A stretch of DNA of 64,000 nucleotides, taken from positions 372,001 to 436,000 of the forward strand of contig LLCB01000006.1 in NCBI GenBank assembly GCA_001414345.1, written 5' to 3'. Under the pieces are notes generated by a model that worked only from the letters and a program-made list of their open reading frames with translations, did not search any database and had not been told where the DNA came from. The DNA is from Hymenoscyphus infarciens (lineage: Eukaryota; Ascomycota; Leotiomycetes; Helotiales; Helotiaceae). A program made the translations under genes and the position numbers. Shown here piece by piece: positions 24,342-35,269 of this stretch. The number at the start of each line of letters is the position of its first letter. Position 1 is the stretch's first letter.

Positions 24342-25061
24342 TTTGTCTCGTCTTTCTTTTGAGAGTTTATTTTGTGATTGCTAGACCTTGGGATAGTGTT
24401 GCTAGTGTGGTGTAACTTTTGATGTTGACTGTGGTAGTTCAGCTAGTGTTTGGTGACGCCAGCTTATTTCGGCGCGACTTGAACCACGAGGAAATTCCCC
24501 GGACTTTTTGACAGCTAAACATTTCACACAATCACCCTCAACACGCCGGTTACACCGATACCTCATTCACGAAGAAAACACTCCACTCTTCTCGTAACTT
24601 CCAGTGAATTAGAAGATTCCGGCTTCATCAAAGTAACTCTCTCTTTGCATTGTGTGTAATCTGGACAGGGGTCATCACCGCCAATCGCAAATCCTTGGGC
24701 GGCATATAGACCAGCAATCTTGATATGGCATCAACGCAATAAAATCAGCATATATCCGTACCCTAGCCTGTCTCCTGTCTCCGTCTCCACGTCGACGACC
24801 CATCAAGGGGACTACCAGAACCGAATAACAACACCCGCGAAAACCCATCCTTCTTCCTCTGCCAGCGCGACTCTTCCCAACGTGCCATCAAACATCCCCT
24901 ACGATCCCTTTACGGGTTGACGAATAATACCCAAACACCAAGACACGAGCAGATAAAGGAGTACGGGGCTGACAAAAGTTTGTTTGGGGGGAAAAGCAAG
25001 TCTGTGAGGCAGATTCATCGACACACTGGACGACTACCACTCTTTTACTCACGTCTTCAAA
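24342..25061. other. Divergent promoter region (Naa20 / downstream gene)
   Basis: 720 bp between head-to-head genes. No ORF is supported. C-rich and ACACC-rich tracts between 24,520 and 24,900 look like 5' leader of the downstream gene. Confidence 0.5.
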
Positions 25062-26278
25062 ATGGCTTCTTCTCCACGAACACCGCGACATAAGAGGAAT
25101 GCGTCGAATAGTATTGATCTCTCCTTCGCAACACCACTCTCGTACGGCAACGACTCCTCCCCACGTCGGAACTCAAAACACTCCCTCCATTCTCCTACGA
25201 CGCCTAATCGAAATTCTATGAACCGTAGTGATGGGCTGGGTATGGATGTCTTCAGCAGTGAGGGAGCTACACCGGCGGGAAACGGACTAGGAAACTTGGC
25301 AGATGAATTAGCGGATGCGTGGGATGAAGATGAAGGGGAGGGAGAGGAAGACGACGAGGAACCAGAGATGAATTTCCAGGAGGTGAGGGGGACGGAACCA
25401 ACGAGGGATAGTGGCGTGGATGTGGGATCTTCGCCCGTTCTGGCTCCTAGTAAACCTCAGAATCTGTCACCGCCCATTATCATGTCGGGGAAGGGACATA
25501 GGAGAGCGGCTAGTGATTATGATGGGAGTGATTATGGGGGAGACTCGGATTTGGAATCTTCGGGGATGCCACCGGGGTTGGTTGCGAGGATGGATCAAGT
25601 GGAGGGTTTGGCGAGAAGGGGAACGGAAAATAATGGCACGGAAAGGGATGGGGTCGTGAAGAGAGTGGTCGAAGAGTTGAAAGATCTTGGGGGACAATCT
25701 GGGGTTGAGGGTGGTGCTACAAGGTATGCTTTCCCTCCTCTACTTTATGAAGTATAATTTCTAACATAAACAGACTCATTACAGCACACACCGCACTATC
25801 AACCAACCTCCTCCATCAAACCCGACTTCTCCAATCCCTAGCATACCCCCTACTATCACCCTTTGTAGCACCCCCCGACGACGAAACAATCGAAGACCTC
25901 CTCCCCCTTCTAGTAACCCTCTCAGAATCCATGCCCCGACCCACAACAGCGGCATTCACCTCCCTAACCCAACTCCATGGTCTAACAGCAGACCTTATCC
26001 AAACCCTCAACTACCTCTCTGACACCCTACACATGTCTCGACAGACCACCACAGCAGCCGCTCGGCGTCTGAAAAGTGCGCGCGAACTCGTGGCTGATAT
26101 GAAGAGGGAAGAAGAGGAAAGGGAAGAGGGCGAGTTGTGGTTAACAAAGGGGAATTGGGGGGAGAGACTGGGGAACAGGGAGTGTGCGGGTGTGTGTGGG
26201 GATGTGGTGGGGGGTTTTGAGGAGGTGTGTAATGGGTGGAGGGAGAGGCTTCTGGCACAGGCTGAGGTGGGTGCTTGA
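25062..26278 (+). CDS. Conserved fungal protein of unknown function
   Basis: Two exons: 25062-25723 and 25774-26278; 388 residues. I do not recognise a named family. The N-terminus is basic and Ser/Pro-rich (MASSPRTPRHKRNASNSIDL), with several S/T-P sites that could be kinase targets. An acidic stretch DEDEGEGEEDDEEPE follows near residue 90. Exon 2 is mostly helical, with EELKDLGGQ before the intron and HMSRQTTTAAARRLKSAREL followed by a charged coiled-coil-like KREEEEREEGELW segment. The C-terminus is Trp/Gly/Cys-containing. The 50-nt intron (GTATGC, CTAAC, CAG) is in phase. It could be a cytoskeletal or nuclear scaffold protein, but nothing in the sequence proves that. Confidence 0.78.
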
Positions 26279-27192
26279 GGGCTTCTCCTCTTTACCTTTT
26301 CCTTTACTCTTCTACGGGAACGTAGGGAGGATGAGTGAATTTGAGACTTCGGAGGGTGATACCATTGAGTGTATCCCAAAATGAAAATAGAAGCAAGAAT
26401 GACCTGGCGTTGATGTAGCGCGATGGACGATGCATGATCGAGGGGGGTATATAGTCTTATTTGCATCACATGGAACTGGAAAGCGGTGTGGATGGATCTT
26501 TTTATGAGGCGTTCTTTGGAGGGGATTTGTCGTGATGGACGGCAAGATTGGGATAGGTGATGACTTTGCGCGTTTTTCGACGGAGAGATAGGAGGGGGAG
26601 GCAGCAGAAATAAACCTCTTGTATAGATGAACTCGCAGAGGAATGGGAATGGAAATGAGAAGTTGCTTTTTAAGAAACGAGAAATATATGGGGGTTTTTC
26701 ACCATGGGTCCCCCCCTTTTTCAGAATCTGTCGGTATTTCGTTTTATCAGCAACCTTTTGTAGTTTCCCTCTAGTCCCCAATCCATGGTTCTCTTTTCGT
26801 TTTCGGGCGTCGGATCTAAATGTTTCGTCGTGGCAGCTTTTGGGTACGAATTGAGTCGATATTCGAATCTTGTCTGTACGACACCTCATTCTTCTTGATG
26901 ATGGTTGAGTTATTATGATGATACGAAGCCATTTAAATGGTCGGCCAGTTACACAAAGTGAGGACTTCGTGTAACCGCAGACAAATTAAGCGCGTTCTCC
27001 AAATGTTCTGTAAGACACCGCACGGGAAATCTGGGGATAGTTTAATCGATTCAGCTTCGAGTGGATCGGCTCGAGGTCGGCACTAAAACTCTCCTGCGCC
27101 CCACAAAACCACCCCACTTTTAAATATAGATCAAGTATTTCAATATGATAGTTGTTGTCAGCGAATCAGCAATAACAGATGATTCAACTCAT
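26279..27192. other. Intergenic region
   Basis: No gene supported. A long frame on the minus strand (26011-26889) overlaps the coding strand of the preceding gene and looks like an antisense shadow caused by GC-rich codon third positions. Confidence 0.5.
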
Positions 27193-27286
27193 GGGGACTT
27201 GGTCTAGGGGTATGATGTTCCCTTCGCATGGTTGTTGTGACCGAGTGCTTTGGGAGAGGTCGCGAGTTCGATTCTTGCAGTCTCCA
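27193..27286 (+). tRNA. tRNA-Ala (CGC), intron 27229-27250
   Basis: A complete cloverleaf can be folded. The 7-bp acceptor stem GGGGACT/AGTCTCC includes a G3-T70 wobble, the identity element for alanyl-tRNA synthetase, and the discriminator is A73. The anticodon stem TTCCC/GGGAG closes a loop with anticodon CGC at 27225-27227. The T arm is GCGAG-TTCGATT-CTTGC. A 22-nt intron lies one base after the anticodon, the canonical 37/38 position, and its TGC pairs with the anticodon region. A T-rich Pol III terminator follows (27292-27301). The D arm TGGTCTAGGGGTATGAT has a short 3-bp stem. Confidence 0.8.
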
Positions 27287-27290
27287 AGTG

Positions 27291-27303
27291 TTTCTTTTTT
27301 TTC
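27291..27303 (+). terminator. Pol III terminator T-run
   Basis: An uninterrupted T-rich tract (TTTCTTTTTTTTC) begins five bases after the tRNA discriminator base, as expected for RNA polymerase III termination. Confidence 0.6.
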
Positions 27304-28523
27304 TTTCTCTTCTTCTGGTGGAGAAAGAGGTGGTTATGAAGTTTTCCTTGGTGAGCGGGGTGGGGGAAGTTAGGCGAGAGATTTTTGAATTTGTTGCATT
27401 TTCAATTCCATCTGCGGTCCTTGCATCATTTCTGTTGAATGGACTGTATTGTCTGTCCTCTTGAATAAATTACTCGTGCACAATGTATTTCTCATTTGTT
27501 TTTTGCTATTTAAGTGCGAGGCTTCATTGGCCTGGCACGTGTGGAGGTACTGAGGATTAGGATTCCCCGGGTTTCGGGTCAAGCCTCGAATCTTTACTTG
27601 GACTTGATATTTAGGTGATTGGCGTAGACATCCATCTGGAGATTAGTATTTGGGAGGTCTTGTTCTATTCTCAGAACGCGCCTCATAAGACAGAAAGCCC
27701 CGAGACCGCCTGAGACTCGATGCAATTCTGAATACCCTTAATGATTTCCCAAGTTTCTCTCCGGCCGAGATACGCCGGTGTCATCGGCTGCGAAAAAGCC
27801 ACCATATATATGCAGACATGCAGACATGCAGTCATCCTTTGCATCGTGACGCATGGCCAACTGCATGCATGTTGGTGGTAGGCAAATTCTGGATGCGCCT
27901 CACAAAGTTCCCGTTCCTCACTCTCGGCTACTACTTCTTCGACGCGTTGGGTCAATCACCGCAGATAAGCTTGGTGTTAAAGAGTACTGTAAAAAATCCC
28001 CTTCCTTGGTTGTCACTACAGCCTCCCACTTAAAGTCTCCGAGTGGGATGCTTTCTATCTTGCTCTATTATTACATTATTAATGTAGTTAGGATGGCACG
28101 CAAAACGCACTCAGAACTACATCTTACTGCCTTTACTACACCCATTAATCACGCTATCATCAGACTCTTGTCTTGATAATGCTTCATGCTTTCGGCGTAC
28201 ATTTAATACTGGATGGCAATGAGAGATGTGAGTCTGGGTGGATGTAAAGGACAGTCTATTATATAAACACAACCCAAAACGCGAATGAAGATCCCCAGTG
28301 CTAAAATAGTGTAGTTGGGGCTTCGCCGAAGGATGCTGGGATGGCAAGAAAGTTTGTTGTCCTATGAAGTTCACAACAAGCCAGCCACCAACTGCTATTC
28401 AAAAGCTACATCTCTAGTATCTGGATTCAAGTGGAGTTAGTTGATTCTTCATGGATCTTTGGGCATTGGGCATTGACAACTTACAAGACTAGAGTATAGG
28501 TTTGGATGGGAGGAAAGCTTCCT
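27304..28523. other. Intergenic region
   Basis: No gene is supported. Frames of 70-107 codons overlap on both strands and lack start context or family features. A short GCAGACAT tandem occurs near 27,811-27,830. Confidence 0.45.
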
Positions 28524-28881
28524 TTAACTTTTTCCTACCACGAACTCCTTCAGACGACTGGAGTCTGTATGACTGTCTGCCCATGCACCTACTCCTGCAA
28601 GTGCTTCGTTTTGCAATGCATTTGTGTCGGAGGTCGGGGTGGCAGTGATGGAAGAGGTAGATGAGACTGAAGATGATGTGGCAGATGAAACCGAAGTGCT
28701 ATCTGTCTTGTATGTAGTGTCAGAGATTCGAGACTTGGAAGAGCTCGTTCTGTGGTACAATATGCATTCTTAGCTGTGTCCTGTTCTTCTTGGGATGAGA
28801 TGATTGAAGAGGGGTTGTGTGTAAATGGACTAACACATACCCTTGCAAGCTTTTGGTGGTTTTAGATGAGCCGGGAGCCAT
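28524..28881 (-). CDS. Small Ser/Thr-rich protein, 88 residues
   Basis: Two exons: 28841-28881 and 28524-28749, with a 91-nt GT-AG intron (GTATGT...CAG) whose phase joins exactly. The product starts MAPGSSKTTKSLQGTSSSK, continues through a very Ser/Thr-rich middle, and ends with a conserved-looking NEALAGVGAWADSHTDSSRL and a basic-acidic tail. There is no signal peptide or membrane segment. The well-formed intron and the non-repetitive C-terminus argue for a real gene, but I do not recognise the family. RNA evidence would be decisive. Confidence 0.55.
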
Positions 28882-31480
28882 TTCTTTTTGTCTTGTTTTC
28901 GTAACTTACTAGGAGCATTCTTGGTTTATACGAGAAAGAAAGAGTGAGGGAAATCATTTGTTATGTAGGATGGCTCATTTTGACGTACCACAAGGCCTTG
29001 ACAGGAACCGTGTACGCTATGTTGCCAAATACCGAGATGCAGGTTGCCGAGATACTGAGCTCTACGCTCCACGGAGGCTCCTGCAGTACTCACCTCCATA
29101 CTCGGAAAGTCTGCATGGAAAACGGTCTCACGCATCAGGCCCAATCATATTGATATCGTTAATGTTGTTATTTTGAAAGTATATCTTTTCCATTATTCAT
29201 GTTTTATTTCCACCATTTTTACATCCTCACCTGCCTTTAAAAAGTTCTGAGCAATTCAAGAATCATCTTGCAACACTTAGGACGATGGTTAATAGAAACA
29301 AACCCCGAGGAGCGATCGACTTAGCCACGGCAGTGGCACGTACCAGCTGCTCTACAGTAATGCAGTCAGCGTCCTTTGCATGCAGCATGCAGCCTTGAAG
29401 TCAGCTCGACCCCTGGTGTGAGTACCTTTGCATCCGAAATACTTTTTATCTTGACGACCTGGATAACTCGATCGGTGAGCAGATTCGTCGTCACTGACAG
29501 GTGATCTGCAGCACATCATCATGAAGTAGGAACGAAGCCTTGGAGGCGCTATTTTTTCCATCTTTTAGAAATTACCCCAAGACTTGCAATTTAATATGCC
29601 ACATAGCAGCTGGGAAAACCGATAGACTGTTAGTCGTTCACGTTCTAAATGATACCCGTGTACTGTTTTAAAAAAATCTACCCCGTAAAATAAGCGAGGT
29701 GTGTGCGGAGCGATGACTGAAGCTCTTACATATAAACATGGCGAACTTGGCATGGCTAATATAGGGGTTATGCCATTGAAGGAGGGCCTTTAGAGCAACA
29801 GACAAGGATATCTGCCTCAGACCCCACAGCCTTACTCCCTTTGATATCACTTCCAGTATCGAGTCGCAAGCATCACAGCCCTAGTCCTCCGTTCCTAGTA
29901 AGCGACAACACTTCTCTCATCCGCCATACCTTGGACATGGCCCAGAAACTCAACGAAGAGCTTCCGGTTTTCGGATAACTGTTTTTGATGGCTTATTAGT
30001 ACCATTTTCAAACCAGGAGCACATGCGATAACTCAACAAACTTTCGGTTGCCGCATCTAGGCTCGCAGTGGAGATTAGAGGTACTTCAAAACGCTACCGA
30101 AAGATTTAATGGGATCTCAAGTCCAATGTCCTTTGATTCGGGCGCATTTGCAATCCCTCCAGTGGTGCTTGTTCTTTGAGCGACATTTTAAGGCTTCTTA
30201 TTAGTATTCGAAAATGTGTTTTTATTATATTTTGGTTTGCGACCTATTTGAGTTTATTTCTGGGTTATACAGACAAGCAGTTCTGTATTCCGATGTATTT
30301 AATGCCTGCGGGGAGTATTTTCAAACGACAAGAGCAGAGTTTTAGGATGTAGGAGGAGTTAGCCGAGAATTAAAGGGGGTAAACGGAACGAAGTGGGTCT
30401 ATGACATTATCGGCTTATCTATTGACTGGACCCTAGTGGTTACGCTTGCTTAACACTTACTCTTGACAAAAGCAACAGATAGGATTGAATAAATAGCAAA
30501 ATGAATGGGCCCTCAAGGTTTTGTTACTTGGTAAACGTTCTCTACCAGATAAAATACTTTGGTTTTGGGCGTCTTACCACCTTTCTTGGGGTATAATATG
30601 ATATTGGAAATCTTTTCTTGAAAAGTCGAATGTCGTGAGAATTGGCTCCAAATTTGAGAAACCAACCCTTGCACCCATCGTTCTCCACATTGATGGTACA
30701 TAAAGTTCAATTATCTTTTTCGATGACGCATACAGAAAAAATCGCGCATCACGAACAGGAAGAAGAGTTATGAATTATACGTGTGAATTCTGGGCCACCG
30801 CTAGCTTTAATTTGCCTATTTCGTGGGCAATAAGTTGTTTTCAGATTTGCTTGCGGATTTGCAATGTGGACGGCTATCAGTCTAGTAAAGTAGTATGTTC
30901 TTATGGAGTGAGTAGTTTTTTTTATATTTTAAAGCTTTGTTGTCTAAGCCGGCGTCTAATTGGTTCTAGATTAAGTGGCCAATTGTAATTAAGCTTGTAA
31001 TAGCAAAACGTGACCTATATGAACGACCCCTCCCCACTAGGTAATTCCCGTGCTGCCTTGGTTCATGAAACAAATCCATATTACAATGCCAAAGGACGAT
31101 GGTTCTCCCCCCGCCCCAAAGACATGCCATTTTCAACATCACTCTTCCCTATGAAAGAACTTTGTTCATTGAACATTTTGATATTGATATTAATACGTGC
31201 CTAAGTCTGATTCCAACGAAAGTCGGTAGTGGGACGCGACGCTGGAGTATCTTAGCGACGACTAGGTAGTAATTTAATTTACAGTTATACGCTAACATCA
31301 GAGACTAACTAAAAAAAGTGATTCAACATGGTTTTCATAAAACCAGAGAATAAGATAATGATTTAATTATTTAATCGCGTCAGAGCTAGAAATAGAAGGT
31401 TAGAACCGCGTTATACTAAATTACGTGGGGTGTAAGAATAACTGAAGAGATAGGTAACCACAGCTAGTAAGTAAAACTTT
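28882..31480. other. Gene-free stretch
   Basis: 2.6 kb of normal composition. All frames are at most about 72 codons, with no splice-supported extension that I could build. No tRNA or TIR pair is recognised. Probably intergenic or decayed sequence. Confidence 0.5.
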
Positions 31481-31486
31481 GATGCA

Positions 31487-31667
31487 GTTGGTAGGTCACC
31501 TACTAATAGCGATTATTCTTAACTTCCAACCTCATTTCCGGGTTATCTAGGAATATCAGTCTTTTTCTCGGCAAACGTAAGATGCCAAAAAAAAAAAAGT
31601 ATTTCATAGTTTTCATAGGTGACCTACTAATTGAAGTAACTAATGGTAGGTCACCCACAAATAGCGA
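31487..31667. repeat. Second cluster of palindromic GTAGGTNACCTAC motifs
   Basis: Copies occur at 31487-31510 (TTGGTAGGTCACCTACTAAT), 31614-31630 (CATAGGTGACCTACTAAT) and 31643-31667 (ATGGTAGGTCACCCACAAAT). Two are followed by AGCGA, as in the 21.2-21.5 kb cluster read on the opposite strand. They abut the left end of the TIR element at 31732. Confidence 0.5.
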
Positions 31668-31731
31668 TCAACACAACAGAAGACGCCGAAGTTATTTAAA
31701 AAAAAATAAAAAAAAAGCAGTGCTATTCCTA

Positions 31732-32493
31732 GGTAACTACGGCATCCCGTATGTACCAAAAGTCGGAAACGACTAAATCGCAAATCGTAAATCGCAAATC
31801 GTAAATCGTAAAGTATTACTTTTTATAAGTATAAATATATATTTTTTTAATTTAAGTTCTCTCTCCCTCCTTCACCCCTCCCCTCCTCTAGACTAGACAC
31901 TATAGATAGTCTTAACTATAGCAACTAAATAGAGGATAGGGAGGGAAGACGAGTATTATATATATAGTAGTAATATCGCCTCCTTATTATCTATCTCTAT
32001 TACTTAACTCTTATCTCGTATTCTTTCTATTATTTTTAGATAAATAAGAGAGAAAGAGAGGAAGAGGGAAGAGGGAAGAGGGGAAGAGGGAAGAGGGGAA
32101 GAGGGAAGAGGGGAAGAGGGAAGAGGGGAAGAAGAGGGAAAGAGTAGGGGGAATGTTTGCTTTAAACTCTCCTTACCTACGCTAGGAAAAACCTTCCCCT
32201 AGAATGTTTGCTACCTCCTACTCTCTCCTTTGCTTACCCCCTTACCTTACTCTCATTCTTCTCCCACTCTCTCCTACACTCTCTTAGTATACGTAATATA
32301 TACCTAGGTAGAAGAATAGGATAGAAGAGTAAGAGAGCAAGAGAGTAAGAGAGCAAGAGAGCAAGAGAGTAAGAGAATAGGATAATATAATTTAAGATTT
32401 ACTATATCTATTAACTTTTGTAATTTGCGATTTACGATTTGCGATTTAGTCGTCGTTTCCGACTTTTGGTATATACGGGACGCCCTAGTAACC
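31732..32493. mobile_element. 762-bp TIR element with TA duplication (Tc1/mariner-like MITE)
   Basis: The ends are long inverted repeats. Left is GGTAACTACGGCATCCCGTA and right (reversed) is GGTTACTAGGGCGTCCCGTA, with similarity continuing through ACCAAAAGTCGGAAACGAC and the ATCGCAAATCGTAA subrepeats. TA lies directly outside on both sides (31730-31731 and 32494-32495). The interior has no open frame. It holds a GA-rich minisatellite (about 32060-32138) and an AGAGAGCA/AGAGAGTA microsatellite (32330-32376). Confidence 0.75.
32060..32138 (+). repeat. 15-bp GA-rich minisatellite
   Basis: The unit GGAAGAGGGAAGAGG is repeated about five times inside the 762-bp TIR element. It is purine-only on the plus strand. 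Confidence 0.75.
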
Positions 32494-32568
32494 TAAGAAA
32501 AGAATATGAAAGCTTCCTCTATAAGAAGTGAAAGAAGTAATAGTTTTCGAAAATGTCAAGCTTACCTA

Positions 32569-33256
32569 CAGTCAGTTGTAAGTTAAGCTTCCCTGGGTTT
32601 AAAAAGCGGGGAAAAGCTAAAAAAAGTTTTAAAAAGTCTATGTCTTAAAATCTCTTCTCTAAATATTATAATATTATAATAATAGCTTTACAACTTACTT
32701 AACGCGAAAAGAACCTTATTATTAATATTATTCTAGATAGCGACGACGTTCTTAATCTCTAAGAAATTATAGACAATTTTAATTAAAGTAAGAAGCGTAT
32801 TTAACTTATCTTTAACGAATACCTTACTAATTTTAGCCTTTTACGTTAAGAGTTTATTATAGCTTAAAACGCTACCTACTCTTAATAATAATAATATCGG
32901 TACCGTAATAATATAGATAAGAGACGGAGAAGGAGGAGGAGCGGATCGTGGAGAGGAAGTTCTAAGTATAAGAGATATAAAGAATACGTGAAAAGGTTAA
33001 GACAAGGGAGAAGGATAAGAAGGCTTATAAAGAATACTTAATAGCTATACTTAAAGAGAACTACTATAATGCTCTAGATAGAGGGGATTATAGAGATAAA
33101 GAAGAAGAAGATAGAGCGTAATAGAGAGTTCTTAATCTAGATAAAGAGGGGGAGGGGTATTAGAGAGGCTTTTCCTAAGGCATAGACTTTTTAAAACTTT
33201 TTTTTTAGCTTTTCTCGGCTCTTTAAAACCAGGGAAGCTTAACTTGTAACTAACTG
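32569..33256. mobile_element. 688-bp TIR element with TA duplication (Tc1/mariner-like MITE)
   Basis: The inverted repeats run for about 80 bp. Left begins CAGTCAGTTGTAAGTTAAGC and right (reversed) begins CAGTTAGTTACAAGTTAAGC, continuing through TTCCCTGG, a GAAAAGCTAAAAAAA tract and AAAAAGTCTATG. TA flanks both ends (32567-32568 and 33257-33258). The core is AT-rich, with TA-rich RIP-like sequence and no frame. It lies only 73 bp after the preceding MITE but has different ends. Confidence 0.78.
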
Positions 33257-33587
33257 TAACTCTCCTCGTAATCCTTTCTAGCCGCTTCTTACTAACGCTA
33301 CTTACTCTTGTTGAGACTCCTGTCCTTACTATATATAAAGCGGAAAACATTTCTAGCAGCACATTTCAATTATAACACTGATCCCCAACGACTCACCCAA
33401 AAATCCCAAGCAAACCAAATCGAGAATCAGAAACGAAACTTCGTTACCTACTCAGCATCAAGCTATATACAATCCCTCTCTCAATTGACCCTCACCGCCT
33501 CCCTCGCTTCGTAAATCTCCTAAATACAACCTACCAACCACTCCACCCCAAACTTCCACCCTTCCTAACTCTCAAACTTTTCAAAAT

Positions 33588-34491
33588 CTAGAACTTGAAG
33601 AATCTCGAACGGATAGTAGGAACAGTAGACGCAGGAGCAATGGTGAAATCAACACAAGACTCATAAGTCTGTCTTGCCTTGGTTCCATACCACCACCATT
33701 GAAGCACCTATTTCCCAAGGATAAATCAGCATCATGAACTCATGCTCCGAAGAAACGCGACGAGAAGAAATGTAGTAAGGGTAACCCTGCATCAAAATCC
33801 AAGTCACAACAAAAGCGAGGAGGACGCAAAAAGAAAAAGTGAAAGACTTACACATTCCCCAGCGACCTTGCAAGCCGTTCCCAAGTCCGGAATGGTAACC
33901 GTGAAACTCGTCTGGTTCTTAGGCGTATCTTTGACAGCTGCGAGTCTGTCAGCCCATCGCTTCCCCCCTCAAAACAAACCAGTCCCTAAGATGGACACTT
34001 TGCCTCAACCATCCACCCCACCTCCTCTTCCATCCCCCCCCCCCAATAAATAGAGCACACATACCTTCATCTGCATACCCCTTACTCCAAACCACCAAAT
34101 TCTCACCCCCCTTAACATAACTATTCGTCTTCGTATCCACAATACTAACATTCGCACTCCCCACATGTTTAATCCTCAACCAAACCTCCACCCCCACCTT
34201 CTCCCCCACAGTCCAAGCCTGAACATTCTTCAAATTGTCCGCCCCCTGCAACCCCCTACACAACCAGAGGTTACAAGCCGCCGGCCCCTGATACTTGGAA
34301 TCCTTTGCCGCGGCCTCGGGAAGATCCTCGACGTGCGAGGTGTTGTCGCCTTTGATGTTGTTTGTTACGCTGGGGCCGCAGGCTGCGAGGGAGGCGGGAC
34401 CGGGGGCGCGCGGGATGGGTTTGGTTATTATGCCGTGGGAGAGGGCGGTGGTGGTGAGGGCTAGGAGGGCGGTTAGGGTTGGGAGGTGCAT
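33588..34491 (-). CDS. Secreted LPMO-like (chitin-binding type-4) protein
   Basis: Three exons: 34065-34491, 33852-33937, 33588-33707; 210 residues. The signal peptide is MHLPTLTALLALTTTALS, so mature His1 begins HGIITKPIPRAPGPASLAAC, as copper-histidine-brace LPMOs require. A second candidate brace His lies in WLRIKHVGSANVS. Six or more Cys (AACGPS, AACNLWLC, GTACK, GECVLQWWWYG, YESCVDF) suggest disulfides. The C-terminal FTVTIPDLG...VLQWWWYGT resembles fungal chitin-binding-4 LPMO-like proteins. No carbohydrate-binding tail follows. The acceptor for exon 2 was chosen by phase (CTCGCAG, not the CAG seven bases upstream). Family assignment is from motifs; activity and substrate are not shown. 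Confidence 0.8.
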
Positions 34492-35269
34492 TTTTGCGGT
34501 GGTTTGGGGTGGTTGTGTTTGCTGATGAGAGTGAGAGGGATTGAGGGGGTTTTTCTGTTTGTAAAGAGGGATGGGTAGGTCGGGGTGCTATTTATGCTTC
34601 TTGGTTTGGCGCGAGTCTGTTTGACGATTGTTTAGATACCTACTCAGGCTGTGTGGTTGTAGCACCGGGTCTCTGGGTTGCTTTGCAATATCGGCATGTG
34701 CATATCAATTGACGAAAGGAAGAATGATATAACGGTACCTTGAGCCGAAACCCCATTGAGATGCGGGGGTGCTTAGAAATTGGAAAATAATAACACTGGG
34801 GGAAGTAGGTATTGAAATGAGATTGAGGGCTATGTTACTCTGGATGTAATAGATTTAGGTGCATAATATACAAGGGAGCTACCCCATTAGGAAAACATCA
34901 ACATACTGGACGAGTCGGGAATATGCCGATCTTAAGAGATAATGAAAGTAGGATATTTTTATCTGATATTGGAAAACCGGAACGTGGAATAATTAAGACC
35001 GTGACAAATGTTTGCGAATTTATCCAAATTGGGCACTTGCCGAAGACCCATCACTATTGGATATGAATTGAGCCTCTTCCAAGAAATTAATTCTTCCATA
35101 CATTGCTCGTTTATTGTATCCGCGGAAAGTCGACATCCCTTTCCGAAATTGATGGGGACAAAGTACCTCGGTGGCTTATGTGAAAAGCACTCGATATATT
35201 TCGTTGGAGGCGTTTGCGAAATAGTTGAAGATGTGATGTGCTGATGTTTGCTTGCTTGGCAAAATACTC
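34492..35269. other. Intergenic region
   Basis: The promoter side of the LPMO-like gene and the 3' flank of the kinase-like gene. No supported ORF or RNA. Confidence 0.45.

Noticed and set aside
26011..26889. Long minus-strand frame of 292 codons
   Set aside because: The first part is exactly antisense to a well-supported spliced gene, and composition reflects its codon bias; no domain, signal or splice structure.
33132..33362. Minus-strand frame of 76 codons at the edge of the second MITE
   Set aside because: It spans the right TIR and the outside boundary, so it cannot be a conserved gene.
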